DNA from: DASQDN01 sp035630195
Lineage (GTDB): Bacteria > Acidobacteriota > Terriglobia > Bryobacterales > Bryobacteraceae
NCBI GenBank assembly: GCA_035630195.1
Contig: DASQLD010000464.1
Location: 1-7,561 of the forward strand
DNA: 7,561 bases
Reading direction: 5' to 3'
Part shown: positions 1-6,451 of the stretch, in pieces
Layout: every line of letters starts with the position of its first letter
How positions within the stretch are numbered: position 1 is the stretch's first letter
The notes under the pieces: generated by a model
What the model was told of the DNA's origin: nothing
The model's database searches: none
What the model saw: only the letters and a program-made list of their open reading frames with translations
Made by a program: the position numbers and the translations under genes

Positions 1-18
1 CAGGTTGCGCTCCCGCAT
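1..18 (-). CDS. Possible 5' end of a minus-strand gene, cut by the window edge
   Basis: An ATG lies on the minus strand at 18-16, preceded at an ideal 6-nt spacing by a full GGAGG Shine-Dalgarno (minus strand 29-25). The visible codons read MRERNL and then the window ends. The same frame is open upstream only to a stop at 81-79, so this ATG, or GTG/TTG codons at 39-34, would be the start. The ribosome-binding site is the strongest in the window, which is the main reason to believe a gene begins here. Six codons say nothing about its product. It would be read in the same direction as the kinase and cupin genes. Confidence 0.33.
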
Positions 19-141
19 TGCCTGCCTCCGCTTCACCAACCGCTTCCGAGTATCCTGTAAACTCGCCCTGCCGGTCGATTAGTTTTCAGCGAACGGCGAA
101 CAGTGTCTTAACTACTTGTGTCACCCGAGGGGGCAAGCGCA

Positions 142-219
142 TTAGCACCCTAAGTTGCTTAACTCGTACGAGTTGATCCCAGTTTCCATGCCTCCAGGCA
201 GCTCGTCTACTGCATCCAT
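142..219 (-). CDS. Speculative 25-residue ORF
   Basis: A minus-strand ATG at 219-217 opens a frame ending with TAA at 144-142. It is preceded by a purine-rich AAGGGAAGA directly next to the ATG and by GGAGG about 16 nt further upstream. An in-frame stop lies at 249-247, so the ORF cannot belong to a longer protein. The peptide begins MDAVDELPGG and ends with a Cys (ELSNLGC). It carries a Gly-Gly pair at residues 9-10. I recognise no precursor-peptide family, and no modification enzyme or transporter is visible nearby. ORFs of this length arise often by chance, so the call is weak. Confidence 0.14.
   Translation of the reverse strand: MDAVDELPGGMETGINSYELSNLGC
161..174. repeat. Perfect 14-bp palindrome
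   Basis: The sequence AACTCGTACGAGTT at 161-174 is identical to its own reverse complement. It could be an operator for a dimeric regulator, possibly of the gene that seems to start at position 18, which lies about 140 bp away. It also lies inside the speculative short ORF. It has no loop, so it is unlikely to be a terminator. Confidence 0.5.
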
Positions 220-251
220 TCTTCCCTTATTCAAACCTCCATCCAGTTACC

Positions 252-629
252 CTAGATTATAGGAGGCGCGTCGACTGTGCGCTCGTCCCGAATGTTGCCG
301 GTATTTAACGTGCCCGCCGGCTCGAAGAGTAAAACATGTACCTCATTCGTGGCGACAGGACGATGCTCCATGCCACGGGGCACTATTACAAATTCACCTT
401 CCCCAACTTCGGTCTGGCGCTCGGTCCCCGAAGAAGCATCACGATAGTCCATGCGAAATGACCCGTGTACAACCAGAAACATCTCGTCCGCGTTTTCGTG
501 ATGATGCCACACAAACTCCCCCTGGAACTTCACCAGTTTGACTTCTTGTCCGTTCAGGGTTCCGACAATCCGCGGAAGCCAGCGGTCCTTGAAGGCAGCG
601 AGTTTCTCGCGCAAGCGAACAGTCTGCAT
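252..629 (-). CDS. Small single-domain cupin protein
   Basis: This is a 125-residue cytoplasmic protein made of one cupin beta-barrel, with no signal peptide. Cupin motif 1 is clear at residues 37-56: G37, then the H42-H43-H44 run that supplies the HxH pair, E49 and G56. Motif 2 lies at about 78-89: G78, P84, G86 and H89. H42, H44, E49 and H89 form the usual 3-His/1-Glu site for a divalent metal such as Fe, Mn, Ni or Zn. Small cupins of this type include dioxygenases, isomerases and ligand-binding proteins, and the sequence does not say which this is. The ATG at 629 has GGAGGG 14 nt upstream, a longer gap than ideal; no other start is available before the kinase stop codon. The gene begins 27 bp after the histidine kinase and is probably co-transcribed with it. 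The barrel motifs are certain; the substrate is unknown. Confidence 0.9.
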   Translation of the reverse strand: MQTVRLREKLAAFKDRWLPRIVGTLNGQEVKLVKFQGEFVWHHHENADEMFLVVHGSFRMDYRDASSGTERQTEVGEGEFVIVPRGMEHRPVATNEVHVLLFEPAGTLNTGNIRDERTVDAPPII

Positions 630-656
630 TGTCTCTGACCAAGCCCTCCAAGATGC

Positions 657-3020
657 CTAGGTGCGTGCCGCCATGGTGGATGGTCGCTCGGCTGCCGGAA
701 ACGTGAAGTAAAATCGCGATCCCTCTCCGCGCTTGGAATCAACCCATATCCTACCGCCGTATCGTTCGACAATCCGGCGACACAGCGCCAATCCGATACC
801 CGTACCGGGAACTTCCCGCCCATGCAAGCGTTTGAATACGCAAAAAATGCGTTCGTGGTGAGTTGGATCTATGCCAATGCCATTGTCGGCGACGCAGAAT
901 CGCCACATTTCACCGTCACGCTCCGCCGTCACGGAGATGCGTGTCGGCTGCTCCTGACTGTACTTGATGCCGTTTGAGATGAGATTTTGAAACAACTGGG
1001 TGAGGCGGCCGAAATCGGCCGCGACCGGAGGCAGATCCGAGCCGATAACTACGGCGCCGGATTCTTCGAGAGAACTATGCAGGTTGTTCACGGCCCACAT
1101 TAGCGCGGCCTGCGATTCGGAGAATTGCCGGCCAGGAGCGTCCTCCTCATGCGTGATACGCGAATACGACAAAAGGTCGCTGATCATTTGTCGCATACGG
1201 CCAGTATTTTCCTTGATGTAGTCGACGTAATCGGCGATGTCCGGAGTTAGCTTGTCTTCAAGACGACGCGCGAGGGTCTCGGTGAATGTTGTAACCATGC
1301 GCAAGGGTTCCTGAAGATCGTGGGATATTGCGAAGGCAAAATGCTGAAGGTCTTCGTTAGATCTTTGTAGCAGAATATTCGCCCGGCGCAGCTCGACTTC
1401 GACATCTTTCTGCTCCTGAATGTCTGTACATGTACCTACCCAATGGAGCACTTCGCCGGCATCGTTCTGAAGTGCCCATCCACGGGCAATATGCCAGCGA
1501 AATTCACCATCATGGCGTCGCAGCCGGTAGAGGGATTCATAGGGTCGCTTGTTGGAAGCCGCCTCAGACCACCTCCTCGTCGCGCCTTCCGCATCGTCCG
1601 GGTGAACTGCGTTGAGCCATCCCCAATCGCAAGCTTCCTCCAGCGTCTGGCCTGTATACTCAAGCCATTGCGTACTGAAATAGACCGGCCGACCTTCGGC
1701 ATCGGCGGTCCAAACGAGATTGGGAATGCTCTGCGTTAAACCACGAAAACGCGCTTCGCTTTCCCGCTGGGCTTCTTCCGCGATCTTGTGCTCGGTTATG
1801 TCCTGAATCACGCTGACGGCGAATCGCACCCGTCCGGACACGTCCAGCACGGGCGCTGCGCCACAACTCCCAACCCAAAATTTGTGGCTGTCGCGCCGGC
1901 GTACGTGAAGCTCAACATCGGAAACAGTACCGCCACGGGCAGCAAGCATCAGAGGTGATTGATCGAACGGGACTTCTTTCCCGTCGGAAGTCTTACTTTC
2001 CAGAATCGTCTTTAGTAAGTCCGGAGCCAATGGCATTTCCTGCGGTGTAAAACCATACAGTCGTTGGCCGGCCGGGTTCATGACGATCGTCTTTGATTCG
2101 AGATCGAACAAGACGAGACTCTCGGTAAGACTGTTGATAATGGCTTCCAACTGGCGGCGTCGCATCTCCTCATTGGAGGCTAGCCGCTGGATCTGTTGCT
2201 CCTGGTGCTTGCGCTCATTGAGATCGAGATTGATGCCCGCCCAAGCCACAATCTCGCCTCGATGATCGAGTATCGGACGACCGCGGCTAAGTACGTGATG
2301 ATACTCGCCGTCGGGTCCGAGAACGCGATATTCGTGTTCCCATGGCTCCCCCGTTTGAAGCGATCGCCGCCATGTATTGAGGTATCCGTTCAAGTCGTCA
2401 GCGGCGATCCGTTTGCGCCAGTCGCCTGCACGGGCTTGTTCGATTGTGGTTTCCGTGAGAGCCAGAAATGCAGCACTCACAAAGATAGGCGTTCCAGATG
2501 CATCGCTCATCCAAACGCCGTACGGAAAGGATTCGCTCATCTCTCGGTAGAGCGTTTCGGATTCAACAACTGCGCGCTTAGCGGCGGCCAATTCGTGACG
2601 GGCGATTCGTTCCTGCTTGAGTGAGTGGCGCAATTCTGTCTGCACGTGCGCATTTCGAATCGAAGCGCGAACCGCAGCCACCAGTACGCGAGACGTCGGC
2701 GATCGGATAGTACTTTCAATTCCGGCGTCATAGAGCGCGGCTTCATCAAGGTCGCTGGCGCCAGGGTCGACCATGGCGATCACCGTAATCTTTCGTGTAG
2801 ATACGTCTGCCTTCAGGCGAATAACTACAGATAGCGAATCTTCCCCGGGGCCGGCCGAAAGCAAGATGACCTCGGGCTTCAACTGACGCGCCAAGTCGAG
2901 GGTGCGATCGCCATTCGCGAGATCGATCACTTCGAACCCAGCAGCTCGCAAATCATGTGAACGCGCGTGTCGCAGAGATTCGCCTCCGCCCACGATGAGA
3001 ATTCGCGTGATTGTGTGCAA
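657..3020 (-). CDS. Soluble multi-PAS histidine kinase with degenerate N-terminal receiver
   Basis: This 787-residue cytoplasmic sensor kinase has no membrane segment. Domains in order: a receiver-like domain (about 5-125), a helical linker (125-150), three PAS/PAC modules (about 152-270, 285-415, 416-538), a HisKA dimerisation domain and a HATPase_c domain (about 665-775). The phospho-acceptor is H567 in AISHDLQEPLR. ATP-binding boxes are intact: N-box with N679 and N683, G1 box DNGIGID (712-718), an F-box around IFCVFKRLH (725-733) and G2 box GTGIGLA (739-745). The catalytic core resembles phytochrome-type kinases, but no bilin-binding GAF domain is present. The receiver lacks its acidic pair (ILIVGGGE) and its acceptor Asp (VILLSAG). 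The start is TTG at 3020-3018, with GAGG 10 nt upstream and an in-frame stop just before it, so no longer start exists. No response regulator is seen nearby; the next gene downstream is a cupin. PAS domains suggest sensing of a small ligand, redox state or light, but the signal cannot be read. Confidence 0.96.
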   Translation of the reverse strand: MHTITRILIVGGGESLRHARSHDLRAAGFEVIDLANGDRTLDLARQLKPEVILLSAGPGEDSLSVVIRLKADVSTRKITVIAMVDPGASDLDEAALYDAGIESTIRSPTSRVLVAAVRASIRNAHVQTELRHSLKQERIARHELAAAKRAVVESETLYREMSESFPYGVWMSDASGTPIFVSAAFLALTETTIEQARAGDWRKRIAADDLNGYLNTWRRSLQTGEPWEHEYRVLGPDGEYHHVLSRGRPILDHRGEIVAWAGINLDLNERKHQEQQIQRLASNEEMRRRQLEAIINSLTESLVLFDLESKTIVMNPAGQRLYGFTPQEMPLAPDLLKTILESKTSDGKEVPFDQSPLMLAARGGTVSDVELHVRRRDSHKFWVGSCGAAPVLDVSGRVRFAVSVIQDITEHKIAEEAQRESEARFRGLTQSIPNLVWTADAEGRPVYFSTQWLEYTGQTLEEACDWGWLNAVHPDDAEGATRRWSEAASNKRPYESLYRLRRHDGEFRWHIARGWALQNDAGEVLHWVGTCTDIQEQKDVEVELRRANILLQRSNEDLQHFAFAISHDLQEPLRMVTTFTETLARRLEDKLTPDIADYVDYIKENTGRMRQMISDLLSYSRITHEEDAPGRQFSESQAALMWAVNNLHSSLEESGAVVIGSDLPPVAADFGRLTQLFQNLISNGIKYSQEQPTRISVTAERDGEMWRFCVADNGIGIDPTHHERIFCVFKRLHGREVPGTGIGLALCRRIVERYGGRIWVDSKRGEGSRFYFTFPAAERPSTMAART

Positions 3021-3035
3021 TAAATGTTAACCTCG

Positions 3036-3083
3036 CGACCTGTGCATTATATCTCCCGAGAAAGATTCGGAGTTCGACCTGTG
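3036..3083. repeat. Pair of 9-bp direct repeats in the divergent promoter region
   Basis: The 9-mer CGACCTGTG occurs at 3036-3044 and again at 3075-3083, 39 bp start to start. Both copies sit in the 87-bp region between the divergent kinase and DUF1080 genes. They bracket the kinase -10 box: one copy covers the predicted transcription start and the other lies next to the -35 position. They could bind a regulator controlling one or both directions. No strong promoter facing the DUF1080 gene can be seen; only a weak GATAGA close to its ATG is present. Confidence 0.45.
3046..3051 (-). promoter_or_regulatory. Candidate -10 box for the histidine kinase gene
   Basis: The minus strand reads TATAAT at 3051-3046, a perfect sigma-70 -10 hexamer. 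The predicted transcript would start near 3039, about 19 nt before the TTG start codon, leaving just enough leader for the GAGG ribosome-binding site at 3034-3031. No good -35 hexamer is found 16-18 bp upstream; the nearest poor match is TCGAAC around 3077-3072. A promoter with a weak -35 often depends on an activator, which fits the repeats nearby. Confidence 0.42.
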
Positions 3084-3107
3084 GCTGATTGATAGACTCG
3101 TAGGCGT

Positions 3108-4268
3108 ATGAAAATCGCGTTGCTTCTGGTAGTGCCTTTCTCTCTCAACGCTGTCGAACCCCTGCAGCTTTTCAATGGTAAGGATCTGATTAATTGGGAA
3201 ATGGTTGGCCATGGCAGGTTCGTTGTGGAAGACGGCATGCTTAAAACCGAGGGCGGAATGGGTCTGCTCTATTACACGAAGCAGAAGTTCGGCAACCAGA
3301 CAGTTCGAGTAGTGTTCAAGGCTGCGTCAGCCAGAGCTAATTCGGGTGTGTATATACGAATGCCGGAGCCTGCCCCCGATGCCTGGTATGGAGTTCACAA
3401 CGGGTTTGAGGTCCAGATCGATAGCGCTGGCGATGAATGGCATCGCACAGGAGCTATCTACTCTCTCAGCCGATCGACACAGTTGGCGCAAGATCCCCAA
3501 GGCGAATGGAACACGATGGATATCGAGCTTGCCGGTCCTATCACACGTGTCACACTAAACGGCAAGCTCGTCAACGAGTTCGATCCCTCGAAACCGGTTC
3601 CTGGGCGCAAGCAGCACTATGAGCCGACGCGCGGTCCTAGACCAGATTACGGCTATATCGGTATCCAGAATCACGATGCGAATTCCATCGTTTACTTCAA
3701 GGAAGTGAGCGTTATCGATTCAGCGAAAACGATCGATAAGGGCGAGCGGGACCGCATCATGAGCTATTTCCATTCCACGCGAAAGCGGGTGTTGGATCAG
3801 GTGGATGGCTTGAGTGATACCCAGTGGAATTTCAAGCCGGCTGCCGATAAATGGTCGGTCGCCGAGGTAACTGAACACCTCGTTCTGGCGGAACGCAACA
3901 TGTTCGTATCTGCGATGGCCGGACTCACGAATTCGCTTGCGAATCCCGTCGCCAGCATAAAAGACGAGGAACTGGTCGCCGTTACGAATGACCGGTCAAA
4001 ACCCAGGCAGGCGCCGGAGACGTTCAAGCCTTCTGGTCGCTGGGCTACGAGTGAGGCTCTTGTCGCCGAGTTCAAGACGCGCCGGGATTCGAACCTTAAG
4101 TGGCTGTGGGAAACACGCGAGGATTTGCGGAACAGTTTCGTGAAGTACGGACCCGTACCAACGCCGGTGGACGTCTACCAGATGCTGTTGGCGATACCGG
4201 CGCACAACGAACGCCACCTGCAACAGATTGAGGAGATCAAAGCCTCGCCAAACTATCCAAAACGTTAG
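3108..4268 (+). CDS. Exported DUF1080 (3-keto-glycoside hydrolase family) - DinB fusion protein
   Basis: This 386-residue protein joins two domains that are usually separate. A short signal peptide ends near residue 15 (MKIALLLVVPFSLNA). Residues about 17-203 form a DUF1080/3-keto-disaccharide hydrolase domain (PF06439), a jelly-roll fold related to concanavalin-like lectins. It shows the family opening LFNGKDLINW (21-30), then SGVYIR (79-84), GFEVQID (99-105), EWNTMDIE (133-140) and a closing GYIGIQNH block (182-189). Residues about 212-377 form a DinB four-helix bundle with the typical LSDTQWNFKPAADKWSVAEV stretch. Its likely metal triad is H257 plus H366 and H370 (HNERH). The family includes metal-dependent thiol-linked transferases, though many members are uncharacterised. 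The start ATG has only a weak AGG nearby. The gene opens a plus-strand run, with 27 bp to the oxidoreductase gene. Domain identities are solid; the combined activity is unknown. Location outside the cytoplasm is inferred from the signal peptide. Confidence 0.93.
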   Translation: MKIALLLVVPFSLNAVEPLQLFNGKDLINWEMVGHGRFVVEDGMLKTEGGMGLLYYTKQKFGNQTVRVVFKAASARANSGVYIRMPEPAPDAWYGVHNGFEVQIDSAGDEWHRTGAIYSLSRSTQLAQDPQGEWNTMDIELAGPITRVTLNGKLVNEFDPSKPVPGRKQHYEPTRGPRPDYGYIGIQNHDANSIVYFKEVSVIDSAKTIDKGERDRIMSYFHSTRKRVLDQVDGLSDTQWNFKPAADKWSVAEVTEHLVLAERNMFVSAMAGLTNSLANPVASIKDEELVAVTNDRSKPRQAPETFKPSGRWATSEALVAEFKTRRDSNLKWLWETREDLRNSFVKYGPVPTPVDVYQMLLAIPAHNERHLQQIEEIKASPNYPKR

Positions 4269-4295
4269 TTGCGCTCATGAGAAACTGTAACGGCT

Positions 4296-5294
4296 ATGCG
4301 CGATATCGTGAAGTGGGGCGTTTTAGGTGCCGCCAAGATCGCTCTCGTGAAAGTAATTCCGGGTATGCAGCGCGGCGACTGGTCGGATGTAATCGCGATC
4401 GGTTCGCGCGATGCTGAGAAAGCCAAAAAAGCTGCCGACAGCCTAGGTATTCAACGGGCATACGGCTCTTACGAAGAATTGCTGGCGGACCCCGAAATAG
4501 AAGCGATCTATAACCCTCTGCCGAATCATTTGCACGTGCCTTGGTCGATTCGCGCGGCCGAAGCAGGGAAGCACGTTTTATGCGAAAAGCCAATCGGCCT
4601 TAGCTCTCAGGAATGTCGCGAGTTGATGGTCGTTCGCGATCGCACTGGAGTGAAAATCAGCGAGGCGTTCATGGTGCGCGTACATCCCCAATGGATCCAC
4701 GCCCGCGACTTGATTCGCTCCGGCGCCATCGGCGCTTTGCGGTCGATCGTGTCGGCATTCAGTTACTTCAATCGCGATCCGCAAAACATACGCAATGTCG
4801 AGGAGTGGGGCGGCGGCGCCCTGATGGACATCGGATGCTACCCGGTGCAGATCTCCAGATTCTTATTTGGTTCCGAACCCTTGCGGGCCATCGGAGCGTT
4901 TGAGCGTGATCCTGAGATGCGCATCGACAGATTGATCTCTGGAACGCTCGACTTCGGCGCCGGTCAGTCCGTATTTACGTGTAGCACTCAGATGACGCCT
5001 TTTCAACGCGTACAGATTCTTGGCACGACAGGGCGAATCGAGATTGAGATCCCCTTCAACGCGCCGCCCGATAAGCCAACACGCATTTTCGTGGATGAGG
5101 GCGCCGGATTTCGTACGGAAGAGTTCGGTGTTTGCGATCAGTACACGCTACAGGGCGATATGTTCTCGAAGGCGGTTCGCGGGCAAGGCGAAGTGCCGAC
5201 ACCACTCGAGGATTCGCTCGCAAATATGGTGGTCATCGAAGCGCTGTTCGCATCGGAACTATCCAAGTCTTGGGTTGAGATTGCGATCGGATAA
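4296..5294 (+). CDS. Gfo/Idh/MocA family oxidoreductase
   Basis: This 332-residue enzyme has an N-terminal Rossmann domain and a C-terminal alpha/beta substrate domain, the normal length for the family. The dinucleotide loop is GVLGAAKIA (8-16). GSRD at 36-39 after strand 2, with Ser-Arg, suggests NADP(H) preference. The catalytic EKP motif is at 97-99 with K98. The block GGGALMDIGCYPV (172-184) carries D178 and Y182. Having Tyr here, where many members have His, places it near the glucose-fructose oxidoreductase, NADP-xylose dehydrogenase and dihydrodiol dehydrogenase branch. The likely reaction is oxidation or reduction of a sugar or related polyol. There is no signal peptide or Tat motif, so it should be cytoplasmic. 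The ATG has no clear Shine-Dalgarno; translation may be coupled to the gene 27 bp upstream. The next gene follows after only 10 bp. The exact substrate cannot be stated. Confidence 0.95.
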   Translation: MRDIVKWGVLGAAKIALVKVIPGMQRGDWSDVIAIGSRDAEKAKKAADSLGIQRAYGSYEELLADPEIEAIYNPLPNHLHVPWSIRAAEAGKHVLCEKPIGLSSQECRELMVVRDRTGVKISEAFMVRVHPQWIHARDLIRSGAIGALRSIVSAFSYFNRDPQNIRNVEEWGGGALMDIGCYPVQISRFLFGSEPLRAIGAFERDPEMRIDRLISGTLDFGAGQSVFTCSTQMTPFQRVQILGTTGRIEIEIPFNAPPDKPTRIFVDEGAGFRTEEFGVCDQYTLQGDMFSKAVRGQGEVPTPLEDSLANMVVIEALFASELSKSWVEIAIG

Positions 5295-5304
5295 GATCAG
5301 CGTC

Positions 5305-6402
5305 ATGAACAAATGGTTGTCTTTTGTAGTCGCGTCGGCCTGTTTGACTCATGTCACTATGGCGCAGACGTTGCTGCAGTCTCCTGAGGTGCATCCGGAT
5401 AAGACAATAACATTTCGTCTGGAGGCGGCGAAGGCATCGTCTGTATCGGTGCTCGGCGAGTGGAACCTGAACAAGCCGCAGCCGCTCACGAAAGATGACA
5501 AAGGTATATGGAGCATCACCATTGGGCCCGTACCTGCGAACATCTATATCTATGTATTCAATGTAGATGGTGTCACGATAACCGATCCCATCAATCCGCT
5601 AGTGAAGCTTCGAGCCAGAACTTCAGCGAGCATGGTCCAAGTCCCGGGTGGCCAGCCGTGGGAGTTTCGGGATGTGCCCCATGGCCGGGTTGAAGTCACT
5701 TGGCATCAATCAAACGTGCTTGACGGAGCCGCCAGACAAGTTTTCGTTTATACGCCGCCCGGTTATGACAAAGATCGAAGTACGCGCTACCCAGTGTTGT
5801 ACCTTCTGCACGGAAGTAACGATTTAGCAGCCGGATGGACTATGGCAGGTAACGCGAACTTCATCCTCGATAACTTCCAGGCGGATAAGAAAGCGGTTCC
5901 GATGATCGTCGTAATGCCTTGGGGACATGCATTGCCGTTCGGAGCTCGTCCGGCGGAAGGCCAACCCGGCAACAACGAGAAATTCGAACAGTACTTAGTG
6001 AAGGAAGTCATGCCCATGATGGAGTCAAAGTATCGTGTGGCGTCGGGACGAAAGAATCGAGCAGTTGTCGGACTCTCAATGGGAGGCAGTCAGGCTCTAC
6101 AGATCGGCATGCGGCATCTGGACCAATTCTCCGCAATCGGTGTGTTTGGGGCCGGTATGTCCAACTCAGATTTTGAAAGTCGATACAAGTCGTTTGCTGC
6201 CGAAGCGAAGGGCGCCAAGAAGCTCGATCTAATGTGGATCGGAGTGGGAACACAGGATGCTGTCGCGCCCAGGGCTAAAGAGCTTTCAGAGACACTCCGC
6301 AGCCACGGTATCGATGCGAAGTTCCACGAAACGGAAGGTGGACACACCTATCCAGTCTGGCGTAAACTGCTCGTCGAGACGGCGCCGCTGCTGTTCCGAT
6401 GA
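5305..6402 (+). CDS. Secreted alpha/beta-hydrolase esterase with N-terminal E-set/CBM48-like domain
   Basis: This 365-residue protein starts at the ATG at 5305. The frame is open further upstream to 5020, but that part lies within the oxidoreductase gene and has no signal peptide. From 5305 the protein has a good signal peptide ending near VTMA (20). Residues about 25-113 form an immunoglobulin-like E-set/CBM48-type domain (SVSVLGEWNLN, then YIYVFNVDGV and DPINP). Residues about 135-365 form an esterase D/feruloyl-esterase-like hydrolase (PF00756). The catalytic triad is probably S258 in GLSMGG, D318 in GVGTQDAV and H347 in EGGHTYPVW. LYLLHGSND (166-174) supplies the oxyanion loop. This architecture is known from carbohydrate esterases (CE1-like) that remove feruloyl or acetyl groups from plant polysaccharides; hydrolysis of another ester is equally possible. 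It lies 10 bp after the oxidoreductase gene and is probably in the same operon. Fold and triad are clear; the substrate is inferred. Confidence 0.94.
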   Translation: MNKWLSFVVASACLTHVTMAQTLLQSPEVHPDKTITFRLEAAKASSVSVLGEWNLNKPQPLTKDDKGIWSITIGPVPANIYIYVFNVDGVTITDPINPLVKLRARTSASMVQVPGGQPWEFRDVPHGRVEVTWHQSNVLDGAARQVFVYTPPGYDKDRSTRYPVLYLLHGSNDLAAGWTMAGNANFILDNFQADKKAVPMIVVMPWGHALPFGARPAEGQPGNNEKFEQYLVKEVMPMMESKYRVASGRKNRAVVGLSMGGSQALQIGMRHLDQFSAIGVFGAGMSNSDFESRYKSFAAEAKGAKKLDLMWIGVGTQDAVAPRAKELSETLRSHGIDAKFHETEGGHTYPVWRKLLVETAPLLFR

Positions 6403-6451
6403 GAGACTAGTGTAAGGTTCACGTTATTATGTCGTGCTAATGTGACAGTGC

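Larger units (their letters stand above)
19..251. other. Intergenic region downstream of the cupin gene
   Basis: This 233-bp stretch lies between the cupin stop codon and the possible gene start at 18. I see no tRNA-like elements and no stem-loop followed by a T-run on either strand, so no intrinsic terminator can be placed for the kinase-cupin unit. One plus-strand frame is open from the window start to a TGA at about 174-176, but its translation is rich in Ser, Thr, Cys and Arg with no recognisable motif, so I do not call it. The region also holds a 14-bp palindrome and a 25-codon minus-strand ORF, listed separately. Confidence 0.5.

Noticed and set aside
554..823. 89-codon minus-strand ORF spanning the kinase-cupin junction
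   Set aside because: It overlaps the HATPase end of the kinase and the cupin start in another frame, both of which are well supported.
1430..1739. Overlapping plus- and minus-strand ORFs of 61-98 codons inside the kinase
   Set aside because: They are alternative frames of the third PAS domain, which has clear homology in its own frame; no translation signals or motifs are seen in the others.
2196..2624. 142-codon plus-strand ORF antisense to the kinase
   Set aside because: It lies wholly within the PAS-coding part of the kinase, its translation has no motif, and long antisense frames are common opposite GC-rich genes.
3797..4223. Minus-strand ORFs of 75-92 codons opposite the DinB domain
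   Set aside because: They are shadows of a well-supported gene and lack any recognisable features.
5020..5304. N-terminal extension of the esterase by 95 codons
   Set aside because: The extension falls inside the oxidoreductase coding sequence, is Arg/Ser-rich with no domain, and would bury the signal peptide that begins at 5305.
6403..6451. Possible promoter (TATTAT at 6425-6430) or terminator between the esterase gene and modA
   Set aside because: There is no -35 match at a usable distance and no stem-loop with a T-run, so neither can be called with confidence.
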